Of a stretch of 45,615 nt of DNA, positions 20,610 to 28,812 are shown one piece after another; the stretch's first letter is position 1; every line of letters begins with the position of its first letter. The notes under the pieces are model-generated. The model ran no database searches, was not told where the DNA came from, and was given only the letters and a program-made list of their open reading frames with translations. Origin of the DNA: Acinetobacter brisouii (GTDB lineage Bacteria > Pseudomonadota > Gammaproteobacteria > Pseudomonadales > Moraxellaceae); contig NZ_BKNN01000018.1 of the NCBI RefSeq assembly GCF_008993995.1, positions 1-45,615 of the forward strand, in the 5' to 3' direction. A program made the translations under genes and the position numbers.

Positions 20610-21941
20610 TTATTTTCCTGGGTAAATCCCGCGTTCTTTACGTGCCATGAGAATGCGCTCACACGCCAAAATGTAGGCTGAAGTCCGCAAATTGCAGCTC
20701 TTTTCTTGTGCCTTGTTCCAGACATCGGCAACCGCATCACGCATGATGGTATCCAGACGCTGATTAATTTCCGTTTCACTCCAGAAGAAGCTCGACATGT
20801 CCTGTACCCACTCGAAGTAACTCACGGTCACACCGCCTGCATTACAAATCACGTCTGGCACCACAATAATCCCACGGCGATGCAAAATATCATCCGCTTC
20901 TGGGTAAGTTGGGCCATTGGCGCCTTCCAAGACCAAACGTGCCTGTAATTTTTCTGCACGTTCTGCGGTGATTTGACCTTCGAGTGCCGCAGGAATCAGG
21001 ATTTCTGCTTCAACATCCCAAAATGCTTCCGCTTCAATTTCAGTCGCATCGGCAAATCCTGCCACGCCACCATGCTGCTGCACATGCTGTTGTAAAGCTT
21101 GAGTATTTAAACCTGCTTCATTGAAAATGGTGCCCGTGTGGTCTTGTACACACACCACTTTGGCGCCTATTTCAACAAACAAAATCGCGGCTTCACTGCC
21201 GACATTACCAAAGCCTTGGACAGCAACACGGCTGTCTGCAACCGACAAACCAATTTTCTGTGCAATCTGACAACCTGTGACAAACACACCACGACCTGTG
21301 GCTTTGACACGACCCAAAGAACCGCCCAAGTGCACAGGTTTACCTGTCACCACACCTGTCACGGTATGCCCTTGTTCAATCGAATAGGTATCCATGACCC
21401 ATGCCATTACACGCGGATTAGTGCCGACATCGGGTGCAGGAATATCTTTTTGCGGGCCAATAATATGACCAATTTCACTGGTATAACGGCGAGTCAAACG
21501 CTCAAGCTCGGCATCTGACAACTGGCGTGGATCAACGCGAATACCGCCTTTTGCGCCACCGAACGGCAAATTCAGTACCGCAGTTTTAATGGTCATCCAT
21601 GCCGACAACGCCATCACTTCATTGAGATCGACATTGGGATGGAAACGAATCCCGCCCTTACCAGGGCCGCGAGACAAGTTGTGCTGTACCCGATAGCCTT
21701 CAAAATGACGAATCGACCCGTCATCCATCACCACAGGCACATCCACAATCAGCGCACGCTTTGGATTTTTTAAAGTATCAATATATTTGGTGAGGTCGCC
21801 CAGATACGGTTTCACCCGTTCAATCTGTGCGAGATAAGTCATCCATGCACTGTTATTTTCTTGTGCATAGGAGAGATGAGTCTCCACTGCAAAATCCTGT
21901 TTGTTGTGGTTTGCTTCAGCTTTAAGCTGTTCCGAAATCAT
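20610..21941 (-). CDS. gdhA: Glu/Leu/Phe/Val-type glutamate dehydrogenase
   Basis: This 443-residue enzyme interconverts glutamate and 2-oxoglutarate with ammonia. The substrate pocket segment [11 protein letters not shown] and the catalytic lysine region [17 protein letters not shown] are near residues 75-125. The dinucleotide fold motif is [15 protein letters not shown] near residue 225, and the C-terminal [18 protein letters not shown] is intact. Length fits the bacterial hexameric (~420-450 residue) class. I chose the ATG at 21941 with GGGA just upstream over a GTG at 21950. It sits upstream of the ast operon, whose end product is glutamate, so a catabolic direction is likely. A HutC-type palindrome lies about 90-105 bases upstream of its start. 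Confidence 0.92.
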   Translation of the reverse strand: MISEQLKAEANHNKQDFAVETHLSYAQENNSAWMTYLAQIERVKPYLGDLTKYIDTLKNPKRALIVDVPVVMDDGSIRHFEGYRVQHNLSRGPGKGGIRFHPNVDLNEVMALSAWMTIKTAVLNLPFGGAKGGIRVDPRQLSDAELERLTRRYTSEIGHIIGPQKDIPAPDVGTNPRVMAWVMDTYSIEQGHTVTGVVTGKPVHLGGSLGRVKATGRGVFVTGCQIAQKIGLSVADSRVAVQGFGNVGSEAAILFVEIGAKVVCVQDHTGTIFNEAGLNTQALQQHVQQHGGVAGFADATEIEAEAFWDVEAEILIPAALEGQITAERAEKLQARLVLEGANGPTYPEADDILHRRGIIVVPDVICNAGGVTVSYFEWVQDMSSFFWSETEINQRLDTIMRDAVADVWNKAQEKSCNLRTSAYILACERILMARKERGIYPGK

Positions 21942-22030
21942 ATTTCCCACGTGTATTTACTCGCTACCGTTGCGTTTCGCTTTATAAGATCGCATCAAAA
22001 TGGCGCTCTTTACATCCTGTGCATGTATAA

Positions 22031-22046
22031 ACTTGTATATACAAGT
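22031..22046. promoter_or_regulatory. HutC-type operator upstream of gdhA
   Basis: ACTTGTATATACAAGT is a perfect 16-bp palindrome matching the known HutC-subfamily operator core (TTGTATATACAA). It overlaps the likely gdhA promoter area. It lies in the 344-base gene-free stretch 21942-22285, which otherwise shows AT-rich DNA and a weak terminator hairpin. The neighbouring gene encodes a HutC-like GntR regulator, so local repression is the simplest reading. Confidence 0.65.
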
Positions 22047-22174
22047 CGAAATATAAATCAGTTTTTTTTAAAAAAATAGAGAAAGGGCTAAAATTTTTAT
22101 AAAAATTCAATAAGGTATTATTTTATAAAAATATTTTTTATGATTAATGTCATTATACTGTCATTTTTTAGGCA

Positions 22175-22189
22175 AAAAACGCTGTTTTT
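22175..22189 (-). terminator. Possible terminator of the GntR gene
   Basis: AAAAAC-AGC-GTTTTT on the - strand forms a 6-bp stem with a U-rich 3' arm, about 100 bases after the GntR stop. The stem is weak and AT-rich, so the call is tentative. Confidence 0.35.
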
Positions 22190-22285
22190 AGATGCACTAA
22201 AATGGCTCATTTATCGATTTTTTAAGGTATTTTTTTAGTGCAGACCCAAAATCACTTGTACAACTTCACCCATTTTCTAGACCAG

Positions 22286-23056
22286 TTAATAACGCGTGGT
22301 TGGGGTAAATTTACCTTTCAAATAATAACGGCTACCTGGGTAAATCAGGCGGGCGCTCGACACGATATGCTCCCCTGTCCAAGTCCGACGCTTCAGCAAA
22401 AGACATGGCTCGGTTTTGCTGATTTCTAACCATTTGCATTCTTTGGCATTGGCTAAAATCGCTTCCACAATGTGTTCGCCCTGACTAATCGGCACACGTT
22501 TTACCAAATAATCATTCGGGGTGATTTGGGTAAAATCCTGCTGAATATAATTGGGAATCAGCGCAGCATTGACCAAGCGGTCTTCAAGTTGCACAGGAAT
22601 ATCATTTTCAAAATGAATCAAAATTGAATGATAGAGTTTCTGCCCAATCGCGACCTGCATTTGCAGACATTGTTCTTTATTCGCACGAATCTGTTCGAGC
22701 AAAATAATCTCGGAACGATGGCGATGGTTACGGCTTTCAATCTCTTTGGCGATATTGTCAATCTGGAATAATGCAGCTTCGTTTTGTCGCTCTGCCACAA
22801 ATGAGCCCACGCCCTGAATACGGGTCAAAAAGCGCTGTTCAGTCAGTTCACGTAAGGCGCGGTTAATGGTCATGCGGCTACAGCCGAGCTGCTTGACCAG
22901 TTCCATTTCCGAGGGAATTTTATAGTTGGCAGGCCAAATTCCGTCTTGGATTTTTTTAATAATCAGTTGTTTGACTTGTTCATACAACGGCAACGGGCTG
23001 TCGTGCAGTGGCGATAACTCTGCTTGCTGCTGTGGGTTAGAAACACGGTTAGTCAT
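22286..23056 (-). CDS. GntR-family regulator, HutC subfamily
   Basis: This 256-residue transcription factor starts at the ATG at 23056; an 18-residue upstream extension rich in aromatic residues is not family-like. The winged helix covers residues ~20-88 (PLYEQVKQLIIKKIQDGIWP, IPSEMELVKQLGCSRMTINR, then ALRELTEQRFLTRIQGVGSF). A UTRA effector domain follows, ending RLIYPGSRYYLKGKFTP. This is the layout of HutC, which senses urocanate. No hut genes are in the window; the adjacent genes are gdhA and the ast operon, and a HutC-type palindrome precedes gdhA. It could therefore be a regulator of glutamate/arginine catabolism rather than of histidine use. The effector cannot be assigned. Confidence 0.85.
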   Translation of the reverse strand: MTNRVSNPQQQAELSPLHDSPLPLYEQVKQLIIKKIQDGIWPANYKIPSEMELVKQLGCSRMTINRALRELTEQRFLTRIQGVGSFVAERQNEAALFQIDNIAKEIESRNHRHRSEIILLEQIRANKEQCLQMQVAIGQKLYHSILIHFENDIPVQLEDRLVNAALIPNYIQQDFTQITPNDYLVKRVPISQGEHIVEAILANAKECKWLEISKTEPCLLLKRRTWTGEHIVSSARLIYPGSRYYLKGKFTPTTRY

Positions 23057-23109
23057 GATCAACTCGAACAAAATCAATAAATAATAAAATGCGCGGGCAT
23101 AGGCCAACA

Positions 23110-23140
23110 AAATGAATTCATTTACCCAAGAGTGGGTAAA
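23110..23140. promoter_or_regulatory. Adjacent palindromes upstream of the GntR gene
   Basis: AAATGAATTCATTT (23110-23123) is a perfect 14-bp palindrome. It runs directly into TTTACCCA-AGAG-TGGGTAAA (23121-23140), a perfect 8-bp inverted repeat. They lie 54-84 bases upstream of the GntR start and 64-94 bases past the LysR stop. They could be an operator, or the second could terminate the LysR transcript. Confidence 0.45.
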
Positions 23141-23203
23141 AGTTTTACTAAAATAGCATAAATCATTAGTAGGATTGCCAGTTTTAAATCGCTGTTTTTG
23201 CGT

Positions 23204-24133
23204 TTATTTCAGTTGTCGTATCCCCGAAATGGTCGGCATCACCTCGCGCATCAGGCTTAAAAATTGGCGTAACCGTGCAGGATAATAACGCGCCCAAGGG
23301 TAGACCAAATACACAGGCAAAGGCGCTGCTTGCCACTCAGGTAGAATATTGACCAGTGTTCCATCTGCCAGTGCATCCGCCGCCAGCCAACTAGAAATCA
23401 CGGCAATCCCCAAGCCTTGCAATGCGGCATTTTTCAGGACAAATAAACTGTCTGTGCTGAGTCGCGATTGGATCGGCACACGTTGCATTTCTTGGGTTAT
23501 CTGGTTATTTAACTGAATTTCATGTCGATAATAAGTACTGAGTTCTAACCAAGGAAATAACTGTAAATCCTCAATATTTTCAATCTCAGGGAATCGTGCC
23601 AACAGCTCAGGACTCGCCACCATAATGCGTGGCACTTCCGCCAGTAAAATTGCCACCGTATTCGGGTCAGGCTCAAAACCAACATGTATGGCGCAGTCGA
23701 TATGATCAGCCAAAAAATCAGGTGCAGCGTCACTGAGCCGCCATTCGATATTTAACGCAGGAGAGCGCTTTAAAAAATCCAAAACAGGCAGTAATAGTTG
23801 CTGTTGTCCAAAAGCATGTGGAGCGCGTACCCGTAATAAACCGACAGCTTCATCTGCCACCTGTTTCAGCTCATCTTCCAGATTTAGCCAGTCATCAATC
23901 AGATTTTTGGCATGCTGATAGCAGCGCTCACCATCATCGGTGAGCTTGGTGGCATGCGTGGTGCGGAGCAGCAATTTTGCCCCAAGCAACTGCTCAAGGG
24001 TACTTAAACGCCGACTGACGGTTGCCTGCGAGACTTCAAGCTGACGTGCCGCCCCTGACAGTGAACCTGCCTCGACAATCCGAATCAGGGTATGTAGCAA
24101 TTCCAGCCGATCTATACGTTCAAGAGATTTCAT
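23204..24133 (-). CDS. LysR-family transcriptional regulator
   Basis: This 309-residue protein has the N-terminal LysR winged helix at ~10-65 (ELLHTLIRIVEAGSLSGAAR, then QLEVSQATVSRRLSTLEQLL, GAKLLLRTTHATKLTDDG). The effector-binding domain is of the AaeR/DsdC-like class, with WRLSDAAPDFLADHIDCAIH and GLGIAVISSWLAADAL. It is divergent from the MFS transporter at 24251 with a 117-base gap that holds a perfect palindrome. By the usual LysR pattern it controls that transporter and itself. The inducer is unknown. Confidence 0.9.
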   Translation of the reverse strand: MKSLERIDRLELLHTLIRIVEAGSLSGAARQLEVSQATVSRRLSTLEQLLGAKLLLRTTHATKLTDDGERCYQHAKNLIDDWLNLEDELKQVADEAVGLLRVRAPHAFGQQQLLLPVLDFLKRSPALNIEWRLSDAAPDFLADHIDCAIHVGFEPDPNTVAILLAEVPRIMVASPELLARFPEIENIEDLQLFPWLELSTYYRHEIQLNNQITQEMQRVPIQSRLSTDSLFVLKNAALQGLGIAVISSWLAADALADGTLVNILPEWQAAPLPVYLVYPWARYYPARLRQFLSLMREVMPTISGIRQLK

Positions 24134-24145
24134 TTGTGTTCTGGC

Positions 24146-24162
24146 TATACGTTGGACGTATA
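24146..24162. promoter_or_regulatory. LysR operator between the LysR and MFS genes
   Basis: TATACGT-TGG-ACGTATA is a perfect 7-bp inverted repeat with a 3-base centre and fits the T-N11-A layout of LysR boxes. It lies 13 bases upstream of the LysR start codon, within the divergent promoter region, where the regulator would both repress itself and act on the transporter. Confidence 0.6.
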
Positions 24163-24250
24163 ACTATTTTACCATGACGCCTGCTACCACGAATCTGCCA
24201 TTTGTCCCAAAATAGCCATCTGTTCCTGCCCCGTTCAAGAGATTGCCGTT

Positions 24251-25471
24251 ATGACGACTGCTGCCCCCACCCGATCCGTTTCATCCTTATTGGTGTTTAT
24301 GCTGGCGACAGGTGCAGGTATTGCTGTGGCGTGCCTGTATTATTCCCAACCCATTTTGCCTTTATTTGCCAGTGACTTGCATGTTGCAGTCGGGGATTTG
24401 GGGCTGATTCCGATGCTGACTCAAATCGGCTATGCCTTGGGAATTTTCTTTCTGATTCCACTGGGAGATCGTTACGACCGCCGTGTGCTAATTCTGCTCA
24501 AAAGCCTGTTGCTGATTGTGTCTTTATTGGTACTGAGTCTGAGTCAGGGGCTCTACAGTGTACTGCTGTTTAGTCTGGTGGTCGGTATTACCGCAACTAT
24601 GGCACAGGACATTGTTCCGACAGCAGCAATTCTCGCACCTGCGGGGCAACAAGGTAAATTTGTCGGCACGGTCATGACAGGATTGTTATTGGGGATTTTA
24701 TTATCTCGAACCGTCAGTGGGGTGATTGCAGCTTACTGGGGCTGGCGTGCCATGTACCAACTGGCAGCCATCAGTGTCTTTGTGGTGGCAATCGGTTTAT
24801 GGCGGGTACTGCCACGCTTTCAACCACATGCGCAGCTCGGCTACTTTGCTTTACTTGGTTCAATGCGACATTTGTGGCAACAGTATCCTGCTTTACGCCG
24901 TGCAGCACTGGCTCAAGGGCTGCTCTCGGTTGCTTTTAGTGCTTTTTGGTCAACCCTTGCAATCATGCTCGCGGAACATTATCACTTGGGTAGTGCAGCA
25001 GCAGGTGGTTTTGGGATTGCAGGTGCGGCAGGGGCTTTAGCTGCACCGATTGCAGGGTCATTGTCTGACCGTTATGGCTCGCATCGGGTAACACAACTGG
25101 GTGCAGCTTTGGTGATGCTGTCATTTGCGACGATGTGGGTGTTACCAATGCTGTCGATACATGCCCAACTGCTGTTGATTGCGATTGCTGCGATTGGCTT
25201 TGATTTAGGATTACAAGCCAGTTTGGTGGCGCATCAAACGCTGGTGTATAGCCTAGAACCGACTGCGCGCGGACGTTTAAATGCGGTGCTATTTACAGGC
25301 GTATTCACAGGCATGGCATCGGGTTCATGGCTCGGCAGCAAAGCCTATGCCATGGCAGGTTGGCAAGCGGTGGTAACGCTGGCAGCAATCATGGGATTGA
25401 TCAGTTTAGCCATTCGCTGGATCGAAGGTCGCCGCTTACAACGAGTCGAACGCCTCTCCACTCAATCCTGA
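24251..25471 (+). CDS. MFS transporter
   Basis: This 406-residue inner-membrane protein has twelve predicted hydrophobic segments of the major facilitator type. The loop 2-3 signature is PLGDRYDRRVLILLKSLL, and a similar SLSDRYGSHRVTQLG follows helix 8. The N-terminal ACLYYSQPILPLFASDLHV, with its YYSQP segment, occurs in drug/sugar-efflux-type MFS members. The substrate is not deducible. Divergent from the LysR gene, it is probably under that regulator's control. Its 3' end overlaps the converging modC gene by 10 bases (25462-25471) with no room for a terminator between them. Confidence 0.85.
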   Translation: MTTAAPTRSVSSLLVFMLATGAGIAVACLYYSQPILPLFASDLHVAVGDLGLIPMLTQIGYALGIFFLIPLGDRYDRRVLILLKSLLLIVSLLVLSLSQGLYSVLLFSLVVGITATMAQDIVPTAAILAPAGQQGKFVGTVMTGLLLGILLSRTVSGVIAAYWGWRAMYQLAAISVFVVAIGLWRVLPRFQPHAQLGYFALLGSMRHLWQQYPALRRAALAQGLLSVAFSAFWSTLAIMLAEHYHLGSAAAGGFGIAGAAGALAAPIAGSLSDRYGSHRVTQLGAALVMLSFATMWVLPMLSIHAQLLLIAIAAIGFDLGLQASLVAHQTLVYSLEPTARGRLNAVLFTGVFTGMASGSWLGSKAYAMAGWQAVVTLAAIMGLISLAIRWIEGRRLQRVERLSTQS

Positions 25472-26106
25472 TAATGTAAATGCCCTTCAGTCAGATGAAG
25501 CTGTGGGGCATTGAGTTGTTCCAGTTCTTCCCAATGATGGGTGATGTACAGCATCGGAATCGCCAGTTCTTGTTGAATGGTATTTAAAAAACTCAGTAAC
25601 TGCTGGCGAAGTTGCAGATCCAAACCCGTGGTCGGTTCATCCAGTAGCAATAAATCGGGCGATGATAACAGCGCCCGTGCAATCGCCACGCGTTGGGCTT
25701 CACCGCCTGAAAGCTGATGGGCTTTGCGCTTTAATAGCGGCACCAAACCCAGTAGTTCCACAATATAAGCACTGGAAAATTTCGGTGTTGCGGATTTTTT
25801 CCAGCGCTGGGCATAAGCAATATTTTGCAAAACATTGAGATGCGGAAACAGGCAGGCTTGCTGAAAAATAAAGGCAATATTGCGCCGATGCACAGGGACA
25901 TTCACGCCCTGCTGACTATCCAAAAGCACATGCTGATTAAGCTGAATTTTGCCCTGTTGTGGTTGCAGTAAGCCTGCAAGGCATTTAAAAAAACTGGATT
26001 TTCCTGCACCTGATGCCCCAACAATCCCCAATACAGGCGTTTGGGTTAGCAGATCAACCTGCAAACCGAAATCGGCTTGACGATATTCAAACTGACAGTT
26101 CAGCAT
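25462..26106 (-). CDS. modC: Molybdate ABC transporter ATPase, short form
   Basis: This 214-residue ATPase powers molybdate import with ModB and ModA. Walker A is GIVGASGAGKSSFFKCLAGL, the Q-loop lies in IAFIFQQACLFPHLNVLQNI, the ABC signature is HQLSGGEAQRVAIARALL, and Walker B is LLLLDEPTTGLD, followed by YITHHWEELE with the switch His. Typical ModC (~350 residues) carries a C-terminal molybdate-binding TOBE/Mop domain; it is absent here, so trans-inhibition by molybdate through that domain is not expected. It begins directly at the modB stop (TAAATG) and is the last gene of the moa-mod operon. Confidence 0.88.
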   Translation of the reverse strand: MLNCQFEYRQADFGLQVDLLTQTPVLGIVGASGAGKSSFFKCLAGLLQPQQGKIQLNQHVLLDSQQGVNVPVHRRNIAFIFQQACLFPHLNVLQNIAYAQRWKKSATPKFSSAYIVELLGLVPLLKRKAHQLSGGEAQRVAIARALLSSPDLLLLDEPTTGLDLQLRQQLLSFLNTIQQELAIPMLYITHHWEELEQLNAPQLHLTEGHLHYQD

Positions 26107-26793
26107 TTACATCCGCCCCAAACGTTGTTGATATTTTTGCAAAATCAAATGATTGGCAATCAGTGCCGTAAATGCCAAAGCCACCGACAGCATCACCAGA
26201 CGCAGTGCCATCTGTTCACCATCGGGTTGTTGCAGCAGCGAATAAATCGCAATCGGTACGGTACGGGTTTCATCGGGGATATTCCCGACAAAGGTAATCG
26301 TCGCACCGAACTCACCCAAACTGCGGCTAAAACATAAAATGCTGCCAATGATCATGCCCGGAATCGCCATCGGCAAACTGATGCTATAAAACACCTGCCA
26401 CGGATTGGCACCCAAACTTGCCGCCACATGTTCAAGACGCTGATCGATCAACTGAAACGAGAGTTTGATCGGCTGTACCATCAGCGGAAACGCCACCACC
26501 ATTGAGGCCAGTACCGCACCTTTCCAGTTAAAAGCCAGCTGAATCCCAAGCTGTTGCAAGTTGTGCCCGATCCAGCCCTGATTACCAAATAGCACCAACA
26601 AGCCATAACCCAACACCACAGGCGGCAAGACCATTGGCAACTGTAAACAGGCTTCGAGTAAAAATTTCAGCCGAAACTGGAGATGCACCAGACTCCACGC
26701 CACAGCAATCGCAAAAGGCAAACACAGCAAGGTTGCACACAATGCGACTTTGGCGGACAGTGCCAGAGCACTGAGTTCTTCAGGGGAAAGCAT
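26107..26793 (-). CDS. modB: Molybdate ABC transporter permease
   Basis: This 228-residue membrane protein has about five to six helices. It opens LSALALSAKVALCATLLCLP and has the binding-protein-dependent permease (EAA) loop AASLGANPWQVFYSISLPMA near residue 127, followed by RSLGEFGATITFVGNIPDET, a segment typical of ModB. It forms the molybdate channel together with ModC. It lies 11 bases after modA, with AGG six bases before its ATG, and abuts modC. Confidence 0.93.
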   Translation of the reverse strand: MLSPEELSALALSAKVALCATLLCLPFAIAVAWSLVHLQFRLKFLLEACLQLPMVLPPVVLGYGLLVLFGNQGWIGHNLQQLGIQLAFNWKGAVLASMVVAFPLMVQPIKLSFQLIDQRLEHVAASLGANPWQVFYSISLPMAIPGMIIGSILCFSRSLGEFGATITFVGNIPDETRTVPIAIYSLLQQPDGEQMALRLVMLSVALAFTALIANHLILQKYQQRLGRM

Positions 26794-26804
26794 GCTGCAC
26801 CTGA

Positions 26805-27572
26805 TCAGCGGTTGATGCGAAAACCATAGCGCTGGAAAATCGCCAGAGCTTGTACACTGTAGCTCATAAAACGATAAAACTGTTGGGCTTCAGGGTTTTG
26901 CTCACCGACTTTGGTCAGCGCTACAGGGTAAATCACGGCATCATGTGAATTATCAGGCAGTATTCCGATAATCTTGACCTTTTGACTGACCAAGGCATCG
27001 GTTTTATAGACAATCCCGACATCGCACTCACCCCGTTCCACAAAGGTCAACGCTGCACGGACATCATCCGTTCCAACAATTCGACCTTGTAAACTGTTGA
27101 ACCAGTTCAGCTTGATCAGGCTTTGCTTGGCATATTTTCCGACAGGGACAGATTCCATTTGCCCTGTACACAACTTGCCTGAAAAGGCTTGCGCAAAGGC
27201 AAAATGAGAATTGGGTTGAACCTTAATCTTCAGGTTTTTCGGGCTAATCAGTACGATTTGATTGCGCAGTAAAGGCTTGATGTATTGAGGGCTGACTTGC
27301 TGTTTTTGCAGTAAATATTTCATCCAGTCCTGATCGGCTGAAAAGAAGATATCACTCGGCGCACCTGCCACAATTTGCTTGGCGAGTGTAGATGATGCCG
27401 CATACACAGGAACCACTTTGGTCTTCGGATATTGTTTCTGATACAAAGTTGCAATCTCGGTCACGGCATTGGTGAGGCTGGCTGCGGCATAGACTTTGAC
27501 TTCCCCTGCCTGCACACATAGCGCTGTGAATGTGCCTGCAACGAGCAGACTGAGTTGAGAAATAACGCGCAT
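26805..27572 (-). CDS. modA: Periplasmic molybdate-binding protein
   Basis: This 255-residue type II binding protein captures molybdate in the periplasm for ModBC. A signal peptide is visible (MRVISQLSLLVAGTFTALCV, cleavage after QAG is plausible). The mature domain begins EVKVYAAASLTNAVTEIA and contains YAASSTLAKQIVAGAPSDIF with ligand serines, and RGECDVGIVYKTDAL. I chose the ATG at 27572 because AGGA lies eight bases upstream; the ATG at 27578 sits too close. It follows moeA closely in the operon. Confidence 0.93.
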   Translation of the reverse strand: MRVISQLSLLVAGTFTALCVQAGEVKVYAAASLTNAVTEIATLYQKQYPKTKVVPVYAASSTLAKQIVAGAPSDIFFSADQDWMKYLLQKQQVSPQYIKPLLRNQIVLISPKNLKIKVQPNSHFAFAQAFSGKLCTGQMESVPVGKYAKQSLIKLNWFNSLQGRIVGTDDVRAALTFVERGECDVGIVYKTDALVSQKVKIIGILPDNSHDAVIYPVALTKVGEQNPEAQQFYRFMSYSVQALAIFQRYGFRINR

Positions 27573-27582
27573 GTTCATTATC

Positions 27583-28812
27583 CTAATCCAAATAAAGTCC
27601 GTTCAATACAGTGCCTGCACTCAGCACCGTATCGGCAGGTACACGCAGCAAGAAATTACTGTCAAATAAATTGCTGAGCATGTGTGACTGTTGTTTTTTC
27701 AGGGCTGTGACTTGAACTTGCCCTTGTTCGACCTGAGCCGACATTCTTAAAAAGCGCTCACGGCGATCAGACTTGAGCTCGTGTTGCAGCACAGCACTGA
27801 CCCATGCAGGACTGACGCTTTGCCCGAGCAAACCACGTAACAAACTGCTGACATAGACTTGCAACGCCACATAGACTGCGGCAGGATTTCCCGGTAAGCC
27901 GAGCAAGTAACAGCGATGTTTAGCCAATTGAGCACAGGCAAAAAACATCGGTTTACCCGGTTTTTGCTTGACCTTCCAAAACACCTGCTCAAAACCCAAG
28001 TTCAGTGCCACAGGTCGGACAAAATCGTAGTCGCCAACCGATACGCCGCCTGTAGTAATGATCAAATCAAAACGCAATTGCAAATCCTGTAGCAGCTCGG
28101 TCAGTGCAGTTTCCTGATCAGCGACCAAAAAAAACTCTGCATCTAAGCGCTGTTGCTGACACCAAGCTTTGAGCATCGGAGTATTGGCATCAAAAATTTT
28201 GCCCTGCTGTAATTCATCGACATGACTGGCGACCTCATCCCCCGTCACCACCACCGCAATTTTGGCTTGGCGATAAACTGAAACCCGTTGCACACCTGCC
28301 ATGCACAGTTCAGCAATCGCCCCAACACCCAAAGACTGTCCTTGTGTAGTGAGCACTTGCCCTGCCTGTACTTCTTCGCCTGCATCTCGAATATCGGCAT
28401 GTTCAGCCAAATCTTCGGTGAGTTCGATCTGCTGTTCCATGTGGAGTCGTACAAGTTCCTGACGCGCCACCGTGGTTGTGCCTTCGGGGGTTTTGCCACC
28501 TGTGAAAATCCGTACCGCTTGCCCAGCTTCAAGGATGACGTCACTGACTTGTCCCGCACGAATTTCACCGATGACCTGAAAATTTTGTCCTGTTTCAATC
28601 GGATGCTGCGCGGCTGCCAGCGCATAACCATCTACCGCACTTTGCGAAAAAATTGGCAAGTCGACAGGCGCATGCACTTCCTCAGCCAAAACACGCTGTA
28701 AAGCTTGCTCGACAGGCACACGCTCATGCGCTAGCGGTTTCACCGTTTGTGCAATCAGTGCCAAAGCCTGATCAATCGAAATCAGTCCATGTTCTGCACC
28801 ACAGCCACTCAT
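27583..28812 (-). CDS. moeA: Molybdopterin molybdenumtransferase
   Basis: MoeA inserts molybdate into adenylated molybdopterin in the cytosol. The 409-residue protein has the expected layout: N-terminal ISIDQALALIAQTVKPLAHE, the LPIFSQSAVDGYAL segment (residues ~55-68), the MoCF-binding domain with IITTGGVSVGDYDFVRP near residue 255, KVKQKPGKPMFFA, LLGLPGNPAAVYVAL, and a C-terminal beta-barrel domain. Its ATG overlaps the moaCB stop (ATGA), so translation is coupled. The next gene is modA. Confidence 0.93.
   Translation of the reverse strand: MSGCGAEHGLISIDQALALIAQTVKPLAHERVPVEQALQRVLAEEVHAPVDLPIFSQSAVDGYALAAAQHPIETGQNFQVIGEIRAGQVSDVILEAGQAVRIFTGGKTPEGTTTVARQELVRLHMEQQIELTEDLAEHADIRDAGEEVQAGQVLTTQGQSLGVGAIAELCMAGVQRVSVYRQAKIAVVVTGDEVASHVDELQQGKIFDANTPMLKAWCQQQRLDAEFFLVADQETALTELLQDLQLRFDLIITTGGVSVGDYDFVRPVALNLGFEQVFWKVKQKPGKPMFFACAQLAKHRCYLLGLPGNPAAVYVALQVYVSSLLRGLLGQSVSPAWVSAVLQHELKSDRRERFLRMSAQVEQGQVQVTALKKQQSHMLSNLFDSNFLLRVPADTVLSAGTVLNGLYLD

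Noticed and set aside
22304-22315. GGTAAATTTACC palindrome as an operator
   Set aside because: It lies inside the 3' coding end of the GntR gene (the Gly-Lys-Phe-Thr codons) and has no promoter nearby.
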